A program made the position numbers and the translations under genes. Of a stretch of 64,000 nt of DNA, positions 27,369-36,300 are shown in pieces (the stretch's first letter is position 1; every line of letters starts with the position of its first letter). The stretch spans positions 372,001-436,000 of the forward strand of contig LAPX01000007.1 of assembly GCA_001858525.1 (NCBI GenBank), read 5' to 3'. The notes under the pieces were generated by a model. The model worked only from the letters and a program-made list of their open reading frames with translations, was not told where the DNA came from and did no database searches. This DNA is from Vampirovibrio chlorellavorus. GTDB taxonomy: Bacteria > Cyanobacteriota > Vampirovibrionia > Vampirovibrionales > Vampirovibrionaceae.

Positions 27369-29597
27369 GTGCACGACCTACAACCCGGCATCCTGAAGGA
27401 AGATGAACTGTTTGCGCAGTTGCTGGATATTTTGCGTGCCCAGGAGCGCCCCGAGAGTGATCTACAACGGATCACTGACGCCTTTGACTACGCCCGACGC
27501 ATGCACGAAGGGCAGTACCGCAAGAACATGGAGAACTACATTGTTCACCCGGTGAATGTGTCCATTATTCTGGCGGGCATTCCGGTGGATACGGCCACGG
27601 TGATGGCGGCCCTGCTGCACGATGTGGTGGAAGACACCGCCAGCACCCCCGATGATATTGAACAGCGCTTTGGGGAGGAGGTGCTGAAGCTGGTAGTGGG
27701 GGTGACCAAACTGGGCAAGTTTGAATTCGCCTCCAAAGAAGACGCTCATGCTGAGAACTTCCGCAAAATGTTTTTGGCAATGGCCGATGACGTGCGGGTG
27801 ATCATGCTCAAGCTGGCCGATCGCTTGCATAACATGCAAACGCTGGAGCACATGAAGCCGGAAAAGCAGATTAAAAAGGCCACCGAGACCATTGAGATCT
27901 TCGCCCCACTGGCCAACCGGCTGGGGATGGGTAAGATTCGGGCTGAGTTGGAGGATCTCTCCCTCAAGTATCTGGATCCGGAACGCTATGTGGAAATTGA
28001 AAGCGAAATTGCCCACACCACCGATGAGCGGGCCAATACCATTTTGCTGGTGATTGAGAAGATCAAGGACCAGCTCAGTGCCATGAGCATTGAGGCCAAA
28101 ATTTACGGGCGGGTCAAAAACTACTACAGCATCTACAAAAAAATGCTGACCCAAGAGAAAAAAGTACAGGAAATCTACGACATCAGTGCGGTTCGGGTCA
28201 TCGTCAATTGCGAACGGGAATGCTATGAAGTATTAGGGGTCATTCACCACGCCTTTACCCCCATCCCGGGCCGCTTTAAAGACTATATCGCCATGCCCAA
28301 GAGCAACCTGTATCAATCCCTGCATACCACGGTCATCGGGCCTTACGGGCGCCCCTTGGAAGTGCAGATTCGCACCTGGGATATGCACCGCATCGCTGAA
28401 TACGGGATTGCCGCCCACTGGAAATACAAGGAAGTGGGCGCCTCCGAAGCAAGCCAGAGTGGCGAAGAACAGCAAATGTCCTGGCTGCGGCAAATGGTGG
28501 AACTCAAAGAGGATGCCGGAGACGCCAAAGAGTATGTGGATTCGGTCAAACTGGATCTGTTTCGGGATGAGGTCTTTGTCTTCACTCCCAAAGGGCGGGT
28601 CGTGGTTCTGCCTCGAGGCTCGACACCGGTGGATTTCGCCTATCGCATCCACACGGAAGTGGGCAACACCTGCACCGGAGCCAAGGTCAACGGGCGCATT
28701 GTGCCTCTGAACAACGCCCTCAAAAATGGCGATATCATCGAGATTATCACCGGCAAGAAAAGCACCCCTCGGCTGGACTGGATTAACTTCGTGCAGACCC
28801 AGACGGCCAAGTCTCGCATTCGCCAATGGCACAAAAAGCATTACCGGGAAGAGCATGTCGAGCAGGGTCGCAAGCTGCTGGAAGCGGAACTGACCCGTGC
28901 CGTGGTGGATGAGGCCTTGCGCAGCGGTAAACTGGCCAAAACCGCCGAAGAACTGAATTACACCAACCTGGATGATCTATTGGCCGCCTTGGGCTACGGA
29001 GAAATCAACCTAAACCGGGTCACCAACCGACTCAAAAAAGGCCCCAGCACCGACTTTGACCCCATGCTGCACAGTTTTGCCTCCCGCAAGGAGCGCCCCC
29101 TGGTGAAAAGCGGTCAGGACATTCAGGGGCTGGAAGGCATGATGTACCAGAACGCCAAGTGCTGTAATCCCTTGCCGGGAGAAGGCATTATCGGCATTGT
29201 GACCCGCTCTCGTGGGGTCATGATCCACCGGGATGACTGCGACAACCTGGATCATTCCAACCCCAACCGCCGCATGTACGTTAGTTGGGAAGGCGAGAAC
29301 CAGACCAAGCACTCCGTCAAGCTGGACATTCAGGTCATTGACCGGGTGGGCGTGCTGAAGGATATTTTGACCAAAATCGCCGACTGCAACGCCAACCTGT
29401 CCAATACCAAGGTGAAAATTTTACCGGATCACACCGCCTCCATTGAATTAACGCTGGATGTGGAAAGCCTGAAGCATCTGGATCGGGTGCGGGATGCCAT
29501 TTGCCAGATCAACGATGTGATTGGAGTGCGCCGTCAGCGGGGACGAGGAACGGCCACCGGATCTAAAAAGCCGGAAAACGGTACCGACTCGCTGTAG
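27369..29597 (+). CDS. Bifunctional (p)ppGpp synthetase/hydrolase (Rel/SpoT)
   Basis: 742 residues, full length. Domains in order: HD hydrolase (residues about 25-200) with intact His84-Asp85 and HDVVEDT; synthetase (about 230-370) with YQSLHT and the RFKD motif at 302-305, which marks bifunctional enzymes rather than EXDD mono-functional RelA; TGS (about 400-460, VFVFTPKG); a helical/zinc-finger region with CCNPLPGE; and a C-terminal ACT domain (about 655-730). GTG start 27369. It is the only such gene here and probably makes and degrades the alarmone during starvation. It is divergent from the antiporter gene. Confidence 0.96.
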   Translation: MHDLQPGILKEDELFAQLLDILRAQERPESDLQRITDAFDYARRMHEGQYRKNMENYIVHPVNVSIILAGIPVDTATVMAALLHDVVEDTASTPDDIEQRFGEEVLKLVVGVTKLGKFEFASKEDAHAENFRKMFLAMADDVRVIMLKLADRLHNMQTLEHMKPEKQIKKATETIEIFAPLANRLGMGKIRAELEDLSLKYLDPERYVEIESEIAHTTDERANTILLVIEKIKDQLSAMSIEAKIYGRVKNYYSIYKKMLTQEKKVQEIYDISAVRVIVNCERECYEVLGVIHHAFTPIPGRFKDYIAMPKSNLYQSLHTTVIGPYGRPLEVQIRTWDMHRIAEYGIAAHWKYKEVGASEASQSGEEQQMSWLRQMVELKEDAGDAKEYVDSVKLDLFRDEVFVFTPKGRVVVLPRGSTPVDFAYRIHTEVGNTCTGAKVNGRIVPLNNALKNGDIIEIITGKKSTPRLDWINFVQTQTAKSRIRQWHKKHYREEHVEQGRKLLEAELTRAVVDEALRSGKLAKTAEELNYTNLDDLLAALGYGEINLNRVTNRLKKGPSTDFDPMLHSFASRKERPLVKSGQDIQGLEGMMYQNAKCCNPLPGEGIIGIVTRSRGVMIHRDDCDNLDHSNPNRRMYVSWEGENQTKHSVKLDIQVIDRVGVLKDILTKIADCNANLSNTKVKILPDHTASIELTLDVESLKHLDRVRDAICQINDVIGVRRQRGRGTATGSKKPENGTDSL

Positions 29598-29655
29598 CGA
29601 CCGATTTACAGCGTAGGACTGCTTTTCTTTTACAAGGGCATGCGCAAAAAGCACT

Positions 29656-29892
29656 GGATTCCTGCCGTCGTGTATCATTTCGCGGGAATGAAAATACCGT
29701 TTGAAGGTACGACTCAAAGGCTGGGGGAAGGGTTTGTGAGTTGTTGCTGACGCTTGTTCGTTTTCCTGGATTCCCGTCTGCACGGGAATGACAAAGGCAT
29801 AGTAGCTTGAGCCAAGCATTACGTTAAGATCCACGGGAATGACAGGGCTTCTTGATGGGGGAGGAGATCACCAATACTTGCGGGAATGAAAG
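29656..29892. repeat. Cluster of dRS3-like repeats
   Basis: A perfect hairpin ATTCCCGT-CTGC-ACGGGAAT at 29770-29789 sits in TGGATTCCCGTCTGCACGGG. A degenerate pair (GGATTCCTGCC and GCGGGAATG) spans 29656-29690, and half-copies CACGGGAATGAC (29832-29843) and GCGGGAATGA (29880-29889) follow. The stem differs from the 18.6-kb copy by a compensatory C-G to T-A change at the loop-closing pair, so the hairpin shape is conserved. No coding sequence in this spacer. Confidence 0.75.
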
Positions 29893-29936
29893 AGAAAAAT
29901 AAAAGAGAAATAGATAAAGGGAATGCATGGGGAGGT

Positions 29937-30006
29937 CTGGAGGGGAGACAGCGATAGCGCTGGACTCTGTTCCCCCTCCAGTGGGGTATAAGGGGCAACG
30001 CCCCTT
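29937..30006 (-). terminator. Paired hairpins downstream of purH
   Basis: AAGGGGC-3 nt-GCCCCTT (29990-30006) lies 11 bases after the purH stop. A second hairpin follows, with perfect 9-bp arms CTGGAGGGG (29937-29945) and CCCCTCCAG (29973-29981) and an inner ACAG/CTGT. Neither has a clean U tract on the minus strand, so they may be 3'-end stabilisers as well as terminators. Confidence 0.5.
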
Positions 30007-30016
30007 GAGGAAAGAA

Positions 30017-31609
30017 CTAGTGACGGAATTCCCGAACCCCGGTGGTGACCATAGCGATGTGGTACTGGTTGGCCAGCTTGATCACTTCCGGGTCTTTCAC
30101 GCTGCCGCCGGGCTGAATAATGGCCCCTACCCGAGCTTGGGCAGCGGCGTAAATATTATCCTCGTGCGGCAAAAACCCATCGGAGGCCAGCACGGCATCC
30201 TTGGCCTCATCGCAGGCCAGCTTCAGGGCGCTTTCCAGGGCCCCGATGCGAGAGGTTTGCCCGCCGCCAATACCCACCGTTTTACCGGCCTTGGCCAGCA
30301 CTATGGCGTTGGATTTGACGTGCTTCACGATTTTCCAGGCGAAGACCATATCTTCCAACTGGGCGTCGGTCGGTTTTTGCTCGGTGGCGATTTTAAAGGC
30401 CACATTGGCATGCTTGGCCTTTTTCTCATCCACGGATTGCACCAGAAACAGGTCATCGGCCACCTGTTTGTAATCGGTCTGGCCCACTTTCAGCTCGGGC
30501 AAGTCCCGCTTCACCAACCGCAGGTTTTTCTTGGTGGATAAAAGCTCAAAGGCACCGGGCTCAAAGCCTGGGGCGATAATCACTTCCAGAAAAATGTCCT
30601 TCATCAGCTTGGCTGCTGCTTCGGTAACCGACTGGTTGAAAGCCACCACCCCGCCAAAGGCGCTCAGCGGGTCGGTATCCAAGGCCCGCTGGAAGGCATC
30701 CTGAACGGATTGGGTGGAAATGGCCACCCCACAAGGGTTGTTATGCTTCACAATCACACAAGCCGCCGTTTCCGTGAACTCTGTGGCGATATTCCAGGCC
30801 GCTTGCATGTCCAGAATGTTGTTGTACGAAAGCTCTTTCCCATGCAGATACTCAAAATCCACAGAGCGCTTGGCCAAACCATACAAGGCCGCTTGCTGGT
30901 GTGGATTTTCCCCGTAACGCAGGTCGGTAATTTTGGAAAGCGGCAGTGTCAGGGCATCCGGCAAAGTGGTTTGCTCTTCCGGCTTGATCAGTTGGCTCAT
31001 CAGGTAACGCTGCACCAGACCATCATAATAAGAGGACTGGGCAAAGGCCTCTACGGCCAGTTTTTTACGGAAACTCAGTGAGGTACTGCCGTTGCCTTTT
31101 TCCATCTCGGCCAAAAAGCCCTCGTACTGGGCAGCGCTGCCCAACACGTTCACCAGCGGATAGTTCTTGGCTGCCGCCCGAATGAGGGCCGAACCGCCAA
31201 TATCCACAAAGTGCAGCATGTGCAAGGGATCTTGAGAGTCTTCCTCCTTGGCGAAACGATCCCGTTCCGCCTCAAAAGGATAGAGATTGACCACCACCAC
31301 ATCCACGGCAAACGGCACCACCGCTTGGTTCTCCCGATCATGCGCTTCGGCCAGAATACCGGCGAAAATTTCCGGGTGCAGGCTTTTCACCCGACCGCCC
31401 AATAACTCCCCAAAGCCGGTGATTTCAGAACTTTCAATGGCCGGAATATTGCGCTCATCCAGAAACTTTTTAGTGCCGCCGGTGGATAAAATCACGTAGC
31501 CGTAGTGCTCGCTCAATGCCCGAGCCAGCGGCTCCAGGCCCTGTTTGTCAAACACACTGATAAACGCCACTTTTTTACCAGCCAAGACGGATTGCAATTC
31601 GGGTTTCAT
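30017..31609 (-). CDS. purH: Bifunctional AICAR formyltransferase/IMP cyclohydrolase
   Basis: 530 residues. It catalyses the last two steps of purine synthesis. The N-terminal cyclohydrolase domain (about residues 10-150, with STGGT and GGRVKSLHP) is followed by the formyltransferase domain with RYGENPHQ, the catalytic KHNNPCG, GGQTSRI and SDGFLPHEDN near the C-terminus. AAAGGAG before ATG 31609 decides the start; the in-frame ORF runs 30 codons further but lacks a ribosome binding site. A hairpin pair follows the stop. It is not clustered with other pur genes here. Confidence 0.96.
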   Translation of the reverse strand: MKPELQSVLAGKKVAFISVFDKQGLEPLARALSEHYGYVILSTGGTKKFLDERNIPAIESSEITGFGELLGGRVKSLHPEIFAGILAEAHDRENQAVVPFAVDVVVVNLYPFEAERDRFAKEEDSQDPLHMLHFVDIGGSALIRAAAKNYPLVNVLGSAAQYEGFLAEMEKGNGSTSLSFRKKLAVEAFAQSSYYDGLVQRYLMSQLIKPEEQTTLPDALTLPLSKITDLRYGENPHQQAALYGLAKRSVDFEYLHGKELSYNNILDMQAAWNIATEFTETAACVIVKHNNPCGVAISTQSVQDAFQRALDTDPLSAFGGVVAFNQSVTEAAAKLMKDIFLEVIIAPGFEPGAFELLSTKKNLRLVKRDLPELKVGQTDYKQVADDLFLVQSVDEKKAKHANVAFKIATEQKPTDAQLEDMVFAWKIVKHVKSNAIVLAKAGKTVGIGGGQTSRIGALESALKLACDEAKDAVLASDGFLPHEDNIYAAAQARVGAIIQPGGSVKDPEVIKLANQYHIAMVTTGVREFRH

Positions 31610-31782
31610 GAAAAAATCACTCCTTTGAGCCTTTAGGCCATGGACTATGGAAAGAAAAGGCCACGACGGTGCACGATTTTTGTATTGTATGCCGAACATA
31701 GGGGGCTTTCCAGCCGGCTGAAAAGGCCCCTGCCAACGCAGGCAACCGGGCCACTCATGCTTTGGGGAAATACTCTTTTTGG

Positions 31783-31788
31783 TATGAT
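31783..31788 (+). promoter_or_regulatory. -10 box placed for a leaderless mRNA (zinc-ribbon-like gene)
   Basis: TATGAT, then six bases (GCCGTT), then ATG 31795, the same spacing as at the antiporter gene. No ribosome binding site is seen before the ATG. Confidence 0.5.
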
Positions 31789-31794
31789 GCCGTT

Positions 31795-32085
31795 ATGACG
31801 ACCCCCTTGCCCATCCACTTTTTTGACTACACCTGTGACCGCTGCGGGGCACCAGTTTGCGAGCGGGTTCAGCTGATGAATCTGGCCCTGAACTATGAAG
31901 AAGAGTTGTTTTGTCTGGATTGTCTAGCAGCGGAGCAGGATATGCCTGCCGAGGCCTTGGCCGATTTTGCCAAAAGTTATGTCTACAGTCGGGATTGCTT
32001 TAAAAATCCCTGGATGAAATTTGACGCCACGCCCTGCCCCAAACGCACTGACGGCCTGTGCTTTTGTCAGGATACCGCCAGTTAA
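31795..32085 (+). CDS. Small cysteine-rich protein, zinc-ribbon-like
   Basis: 96 residues, family not recognised. Two Cys pairs (CDRCG near residue 11 and CLDC near 41) could form one zinc ribbon. A second cysteine group (RDC, PCPKR, CFCQ) lies in the last 35 residues. The in-frame start at 31762 would precede the -10 box, so I use ATG 31795. It stands alone between purH (divergent) and the cystathionine beta-synthase gene. A DNA/RNA-binding or metal-handling role is possible. Confidence 0.72.
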   Translation: MTTPLPIHFFDYTCDRCGAPVCERVQLMNLALNYEEELFCLDCLAAEQDMPAEALADFAKSYVYSRDCFKNPWMKFDATPCPKRTDGLCFCQDTAS

Positions 32086-32135
32086 TGGCAAGCCCTAAAC
32101 TGGCAAACGGGCACACCAATGCCACAACTTGTTTT

Positions 32136-32144
32136 TGCTAGAAT
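32136..32144 (+). promoter_or_regulatory. Extended -10 promoter of the cystathionine beta-synthase-type gene
   Basis: TGCTAGAAT fits the extended -10 form TGnTAnnnT. About 125 nt of leader follows, containing a perfect tandem 10-bp repeat TTTATATTGA (32158-32177) that could be an operator. No riboswitch aptamer was recognised. Confidence 0.5.
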
Positions 32145-32271
32145 AGTCGCACGCAAATTTATATTGATTTATATTGACCGGGAAGCCCTTGCCTCTCACA
32201 TACTCAACGGATTGCTCCCCCACTGAACGTCAACTGCCCAACTCATCAGTCCCAATAAAAGGTTTTTAATC

Positions 32272-33282
32272 ATGTCCATTTCCAGCACCCCTTCCGCCCA
32301 GCACCAGCCCACCCACTACGCGGGCATCTGCAATTCCATTACCGAGGCCATCGGGCATACCCCCATGGTGCGCCTGAACCGGGTGTTCAGCGAGTTTCCG
32401 GAGACCACCGTGTTGGCCAAGGTGGAGTTTGTGAACCCCAACGGCTCCATGAAAGACCGTATTGCCTTGCGCATGATTGAACGGGCCGAGCAAGAAGGGC
32501 GCATTAAGCCCGGCGACACCCTGGTGGAACCCACCAGCGGCAACACCGGCTTGGGGCTGGCCATGGTCTGCGCGGCCAAAGGCTACAAACTGGTCATTAC
32601 CATGCCCATGAAGATGAGCGAAGAGAAACGCCGCCTGATTCGGGCCTTTGGCGCGGAATTGATTTTGGCCCCCACGGAGCTGGCCCACGATCACCCGGAC
32701 AACTACATTGAAATCGCCAAGCGCATTGCCCGGGAACGCCCCAACACCCACATGCTGAACCAGTATGAAAACCCCGGCAACCCGGAAGCGCACTACCTGA
32801 GCACCGGCCCCGAAATTTGGGAGCAAACCGCCGGCAAGCTGGACTACTTTGTATGCGGCATGGGCACCGGCGGCACCATTACCGGGACTTCTCGTTATCT
32901 GAAAGAGCAAAACCCCAATATTCAAATCGTGGGCGCCGATCCGGTGGGCTCTATCTTCTCTGGCGGAGAACCCGGTCAATATCTGGTGGAAGGCATTGGC
33001 TACGACTTTTGGCCCCAGGTGTTTGATGTAAAACTGGTGGATCAGATGTTCACCATCACCGACCAAGAATCCTTTGAAGAAGCCCGTCGCATTACCCGGG
33101 AAGAGGGCATGCTGGTGGGCGGCTCCTGCGGTACAGTGCTGGCCAGCACCCGCAAGCTGTTGCAGCGGGATAAAGAGCTACTCAAGGGTAAAACCATCGT
33201 CATTATGCTGCATGACAACGGGCGCAACTACATTTCCAAAATCTACAACGATGACTGGATGAAAGAACAAGGCCTGTTGTAG
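32272..33282 (+). CDS. Cystathionine beta-synthase-type PLP enzyme
   Basis: 336-residue fold-type II PLP enzyme. The PLP lysine is Lys61 (NPNGSMKDRI), with TSGNTGLG and the phosphate-binding GTGGTITG. The C-terminal part reads DPVGS, EGIGYDFWPQVFD and RNYISKIYNDDWM, which follows cystathionine beta-synthase (EGIGYDFIP, RNYMTKF-DRWM) more closely than cysteine synthase CysK. The CBS regulatory domain pair of eukaryotic enzymes is absent. With the cystathionine lyase/synthase two genes downstream it would make cysteine from homocysteine and serine. O-acetylserine sulfhydrylase activity remains possible. Confidence 0.9.
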   Translation: MSISSTPSAQHQPTHYAGICNSITEAIGHTPMVRLNRVFSEFPETTVLAKVEFVNPNGSMKDRIALRMIERAEQEGRIKPGDTLVEPTSGNTGLGLAMVCAAKGYKLVITMPMKMSEEKRRLIRAFGAELILAPTELAHDHPDNYIEIAKRIARERPNTHMLNQYENPGNPEAHYLSTGPEIWEQTAGKLDYFVCGMGTGGTITGTSRYLKEQNPNIQIVGADPVGSIFSGGEPGQYLVEGIGYDFWPQVFDVKLVDQMFTITDQESFEEARRITREEGMLVGGSCGTVLASTRKLLQRDKELLKGKTIVIMLHDNGRNYISKIYNDDWMKEQGLL

Positions 33283-33391
33283 GCGCGTCCAAACTCTGTT
33301 GAGCGTCCTTGGGCAACAATTCCGGGAGACCGGTTTTATTGTCCTTGTTCACGCTTTGAAAAGCGCCTCCGCGGCGGACACTTGATTCGTT

Positions 33392-35050
33392 ATGATTTCA
33401 TCCACCCACCTGACACAATCCCCCTTAACGCCACAGGCTACCCGGTCTGCCGCCAACGCCAACATTGCGCCAACCCCTGCCAATGGCGCTTACGCACACT
33501 CCGACAGGGTTCAATTTGGAGACAGCGCGGCAAAACCTTCCGCGTGGGAACGCTTTAAACAAGGCGTGGCCCGCCTGTGGCAGTCCTTCATTGCGCCGTT
33601 CAAGAGGCTCCTGTCCTGGTTTAAAACCCCGCAGGCGAAACCTAACGCCAATACAAAGCCAAGCCCCGCTGCTCCGCCGAGCAAAAGCGCCCAGCCCCCT
33701 ACCGAAACGACCGCAGCCACTGAAAAGCCTCCCATTGCCCCGGCACAATCCGGCACCCCTCAAGGGGGCCCACAGCCTATGGCTTTGCCTGCAAGCCCTC
33801 CTAAACCAAGCCGAACCAGTAAAAGTCGTAGACCCTCTTCCGGCCAACACCAACCCGAGGCCCCATCCACCATGCATTCAGCCATTTCTCAACAAAATGG
33901 GACGGCTCGCCCAATCCAACCGACCATAAACCAGCAATCTTCGCCAACCCAGCAAACCCAACCCTCAGAGCCCGCTCGCCCAAAAAGCACCAAGCGTCAA
34001 CCAAACCAAACACCGACACCCGGTTTCGGTGAGCGTCTTAAATCCGCCTTCGCCTGGCTCCGGCCCCAGCCTTCAGCCACACAGAGCCATCAACAAGCCC
34101 TGAACGAGCTGAAGGAGATGATATTAGAACCAGAGACTCCGCCTCCAGCGCCCCCAAAAAAGCAAGCCAAAAAGTCATCCGAACAAAACATACCAGCAAG
34201 AGTGAGGCCTGCTGGGGCTTCCAGCCGTCCCGTGGCTGCGACAGCCAGCTTGCCAAGGGTAATCCCGGTGGAAGAATTGTTTGGAAGCGATTTAACCAGC
34301 ATCCAGTTCCAGCAAAAGGACGGCAATACCTGCTATTTGCTATCGTCTCTGGATGCCATTTTTCATCACCCCCAAGGTAAGCAGATTCTGGAAAAAATTC
34401 AGATCACCCGAACCCCGGATGGCTATTCGGTCAAATTTCCCGGCCAACCCCAATCTATTAACGTTAGTAATGAAGAATTAGAATTAGAGCGTCGTCTCCG
34501 GTTAGCCGATGGCAACCATGTTAAGGGCGTAGAATCTAGCTGCAAAGGCGTGTGTATTTTAGAATGCGCCTATTCTAAAATCCCCGACAATCCCAGATTT
34601 GGAAAAACGGATGAATTCAAAAATGCCATGACCCGAATCTTTGGCTCCGATCACGAAGTGGTCAATATCCAGAATTCCCGCAACCCTGAAAAAGGTGTTC
34701 TCAGGAACGCCGCTGGACAGCCTATCGCTGTTGATATTGTTAACGGTATTCGCGTAGAAAAACTCCTCCCCTGGCAGGGGGATCACTGGATTGGCAGCCG
34801 TGAATTTGCACACAATGAGCGCTTTGAGGTGTTCAGGCAATACATTCAAAACCCCGAAACTCGGGAAAAACTGGACATTATAACGGCAAAACCCATTGGT
34901 GTAGCCCATTACAATTCCATTCGCCTCGACAAATCCACAGACCAAATTATTGTCCTGGGAGATCCCGTTGGTACTGAACGCTCCATTGAAGTTAAATTTG
35001 AGGATTTTATGAAGGGGTATGACATTGAGGGCATTCGACTGCCCCGCTAA
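33392..35050 (+). CDS. Putative calpain/papain-like cysteine protease with long disordered N-terminus
   Basis: 552 residues, family not recognised with certainty. Residues 1-300 are Pro/Ser/Gln/Lys-rich and likely disordered, with a Phe-Gly motif DRVQFGD at about 42-48 and a Trp-rich basic segment after it. Residues 300-552 are globular: Cys314 sits in QKDGNTCYLLSSLDAIF, like the calpain QxxxxxCWLLSAL; His506 in GVAHYNSIRL and Asp524 in VLGDPVG fall where calpains have His and NPWG. The triad order Cys-His-Asp and the 18-residue His-Asp spacing fit. No signal peptide. It is inserted between two transsulfuration genes. Effector role inferred. Confidence 0.7.
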   Translation: MISSTHLTQSPLTPQATRSAANANIAPTPANGAYAHSDRVQFGDSAAKPSAWERFKQGVARLWQSFIAPFKRLLSWFKTPQAKPNANTKPSPAAPPSKSAQPPTETTAATEKPPIAPAQSGTPQGGPQPMALPASPPKPSRTSKSRRPSSGQHQPEAPSTMHSAISQQNGTARPIQPTINQQSSPTQQTQPSEPARPKSTKRQPNQTPTPGFGERLKSAFAWLRPQPSATQSHQQALNELKEMILEPETPPPAPPKKQAKKSSEQNIPARVRPAGASSRPVAATASLPRVIPVEELFGSDLTSIQFQQKDGNTCYLLSSLDAIFHHPQGKQILEKIQITRTPDGYSVKFPGQPQSINVSNEELELERRLRLADGNHVKGVESSCKGVCILECAYSKIPDNPRFGKTDEFKNAMTRIFGSDHEVVNIQNSRNPEKGVLRNAAGQPIAVDIVNGIRVEKLLPWQGDHWIGSREFAHNERFEVFRQYIQNPETREKLDIITAKPIGVAHYNSIRLDKSTDQIIVLGDPVGTERSIEVKFEDFMKGYDIEGIRLPR

Positions 35051-35110
35051 CGCTCTCACCCGGTTTGCGGTAAAGTATGGGCAACATCCGATTTAAACAG
35101 GAGTTTTGCC

Positions 35111-36280
35111 ATGCAGTTCAAAACCATCGCCATTCACAGCCACCAGCATCCCGATCCCGTCACCGGGGCAGTCATTAACCCCATCTATCAAACCTCCACC
35201 TTCGCTCAGGAAGACGCCGGTGTGCACAAAGGCTGGGATTACTCCCGTTGCGGCAACCCCACCGTGGATACCCTGGCCGGTGTTTTGGCGGATTTGGAAG
35301 GCGGCAAGCACGGCTACTGCTTTGCCAGTGGCGTGGGGGCCCTGGTCACCATGTGCAACGCCTTATTTGTGCCCGGCGATCACCTGCTAATTGGCGATGA
35401 CGTTTACGGCGGGACCTTCCGCTACACCACCAAAGTATTGGCCAAATACGGTGTGGACATTGAATTTATCGATATGACCGATCCACAAAACGTGGCAAAG
35501 GCCATTAAACCCAACACCAAAATGGTGTACATGGAATCGCCCACCAACCCGCTATTAAAGCTGGTGGACATTGCGGCCATTAATCAAATCGCCAAAAAGC
35601 ACAACATTTTAACCTGCGTGGACAACACCTTTGCCAGCCCGTATCTGCAACGTCCCATCGAACTGGGTGTGGACATCGTGCTGCACAGCACCACCAAGTA
35701 CATTGGCGGGCACAGTGATGTCATCGGCGGGGCCTTGGTGTTGAAGGATGACAGTCTGAACGATGCCATCCGCTTTCACCGCAATACCATTGGGGCCAAC
35801 CCCGATCCGTTTAACTCATGGCTGACCCTGCGGGGCCTGAAAACCCTGGGCTTGCGTATGGACGCCCATTGCGCCAGCGCCCTGGAACTGGCCCAGTATC
35901 TGGAACAACACGAGGCCGTGGAAGCGGTGTTCTATCCCGGTTTACCCTCCCACCCACAACACGCCTTGGCCCAAAAGCAAATGAAAGCGGGCGGCGGGAT
36001 GATTTCCATTCGGGTGAAGGGCGGCGAGGCCGAGGCCCGTAAATTCCTGAAAAGCGTAAAAGTGTTCACTCTGGCTGAAAGCTTGGGCGGCGTGGAATCG
36101 CTGATTGAGCACCCCGCCCTGATGACCCACTTGTCCGTGGATCCCAAAGTGCGTCAGGAATTGGGCATTACCGATAACCTGATTCGCCTGTCCGTGGGCA
36201 TTGAAGATGTGGCCGATCTCAAAGCAGATTTGGAGCAGGCCCTGAAGGCCCTCTCCCACAAAGCGGCCGCCACCGTATAA
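35111..36280 (+). CDS. Cystathionine gamma-lyase/gamma-synthase family enzyme
   Basis: 389-residue fold-type I PLP enzyme of the Cys/Met metabolism family. The PLP lysine is Lys196 (HSTTKYIGGH); upstream are YSRCGNPT and FASGVGA, and downstream SLGGVESLIEHP. A CAGGAG ribosome binding site precedes ATG 35111. Lyase (cystathionine to cysteine) and synthase (forward transsulfuration) cannot be told apart by eye; the cystathionine beta-synthase-type gene nearby favours the lyase. aroE follows 20 bases downstream. Confidence 0.92.
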   Translation: MQFKTIAIHSHQHPDPVTGAVINPIYQTSTFAQEDAGVHKGWDYSRCGNPTVDTLAGVLADLEGGKHGYCFASGVGALVTMCNALFVPGDHLLIGDDVYGGTFRYTTKVLAKYGVDIEFIDMTDPQNVAKAIKPNTKMVYMESPTNPLLKLVDIAAINQIAKKHNILTCVDNTFASPYLQRPIELGVDIVLHSTTKYIGGHSDVIGGALVLKDDSLNDAIRFHRNTIGANPDPFNSWLTLRGLKTLGLRMDAHCASALELAQYLEQHEAVEAVFYPGLPSHPQHALAQKQMKAGGGMISIRVKGGEAEARKFLKSVKVFTLAESLGGVESLIEHPALMTHLSVDPKVRQELGITDNLIRLSVGIEDVADLKADLEQALKALSHKAAATV

Positions 36281-36300
36281 ATCAACAGAAATCAACGCCC

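Noticed and set aside
26201-27475. 424-residue form of the antiporter
   Set aside because: The first 77 residues are antisense to the rel gene and its promoter; the membrane protein starts at ATG 27244.
32145-32271. Possible SAM or T-box riboswitch upstream of the cystathionine beta-synthase-type gene
   Set aside because: No aptamer stems or conserved core could be traced in the leader.
35060-35110. Insertion-sequence junction around the calpain-like gene
   Set aside because: No terminal inverted repeats, target duplication or transposase remnants were found; insertion is suggested only by gene context.
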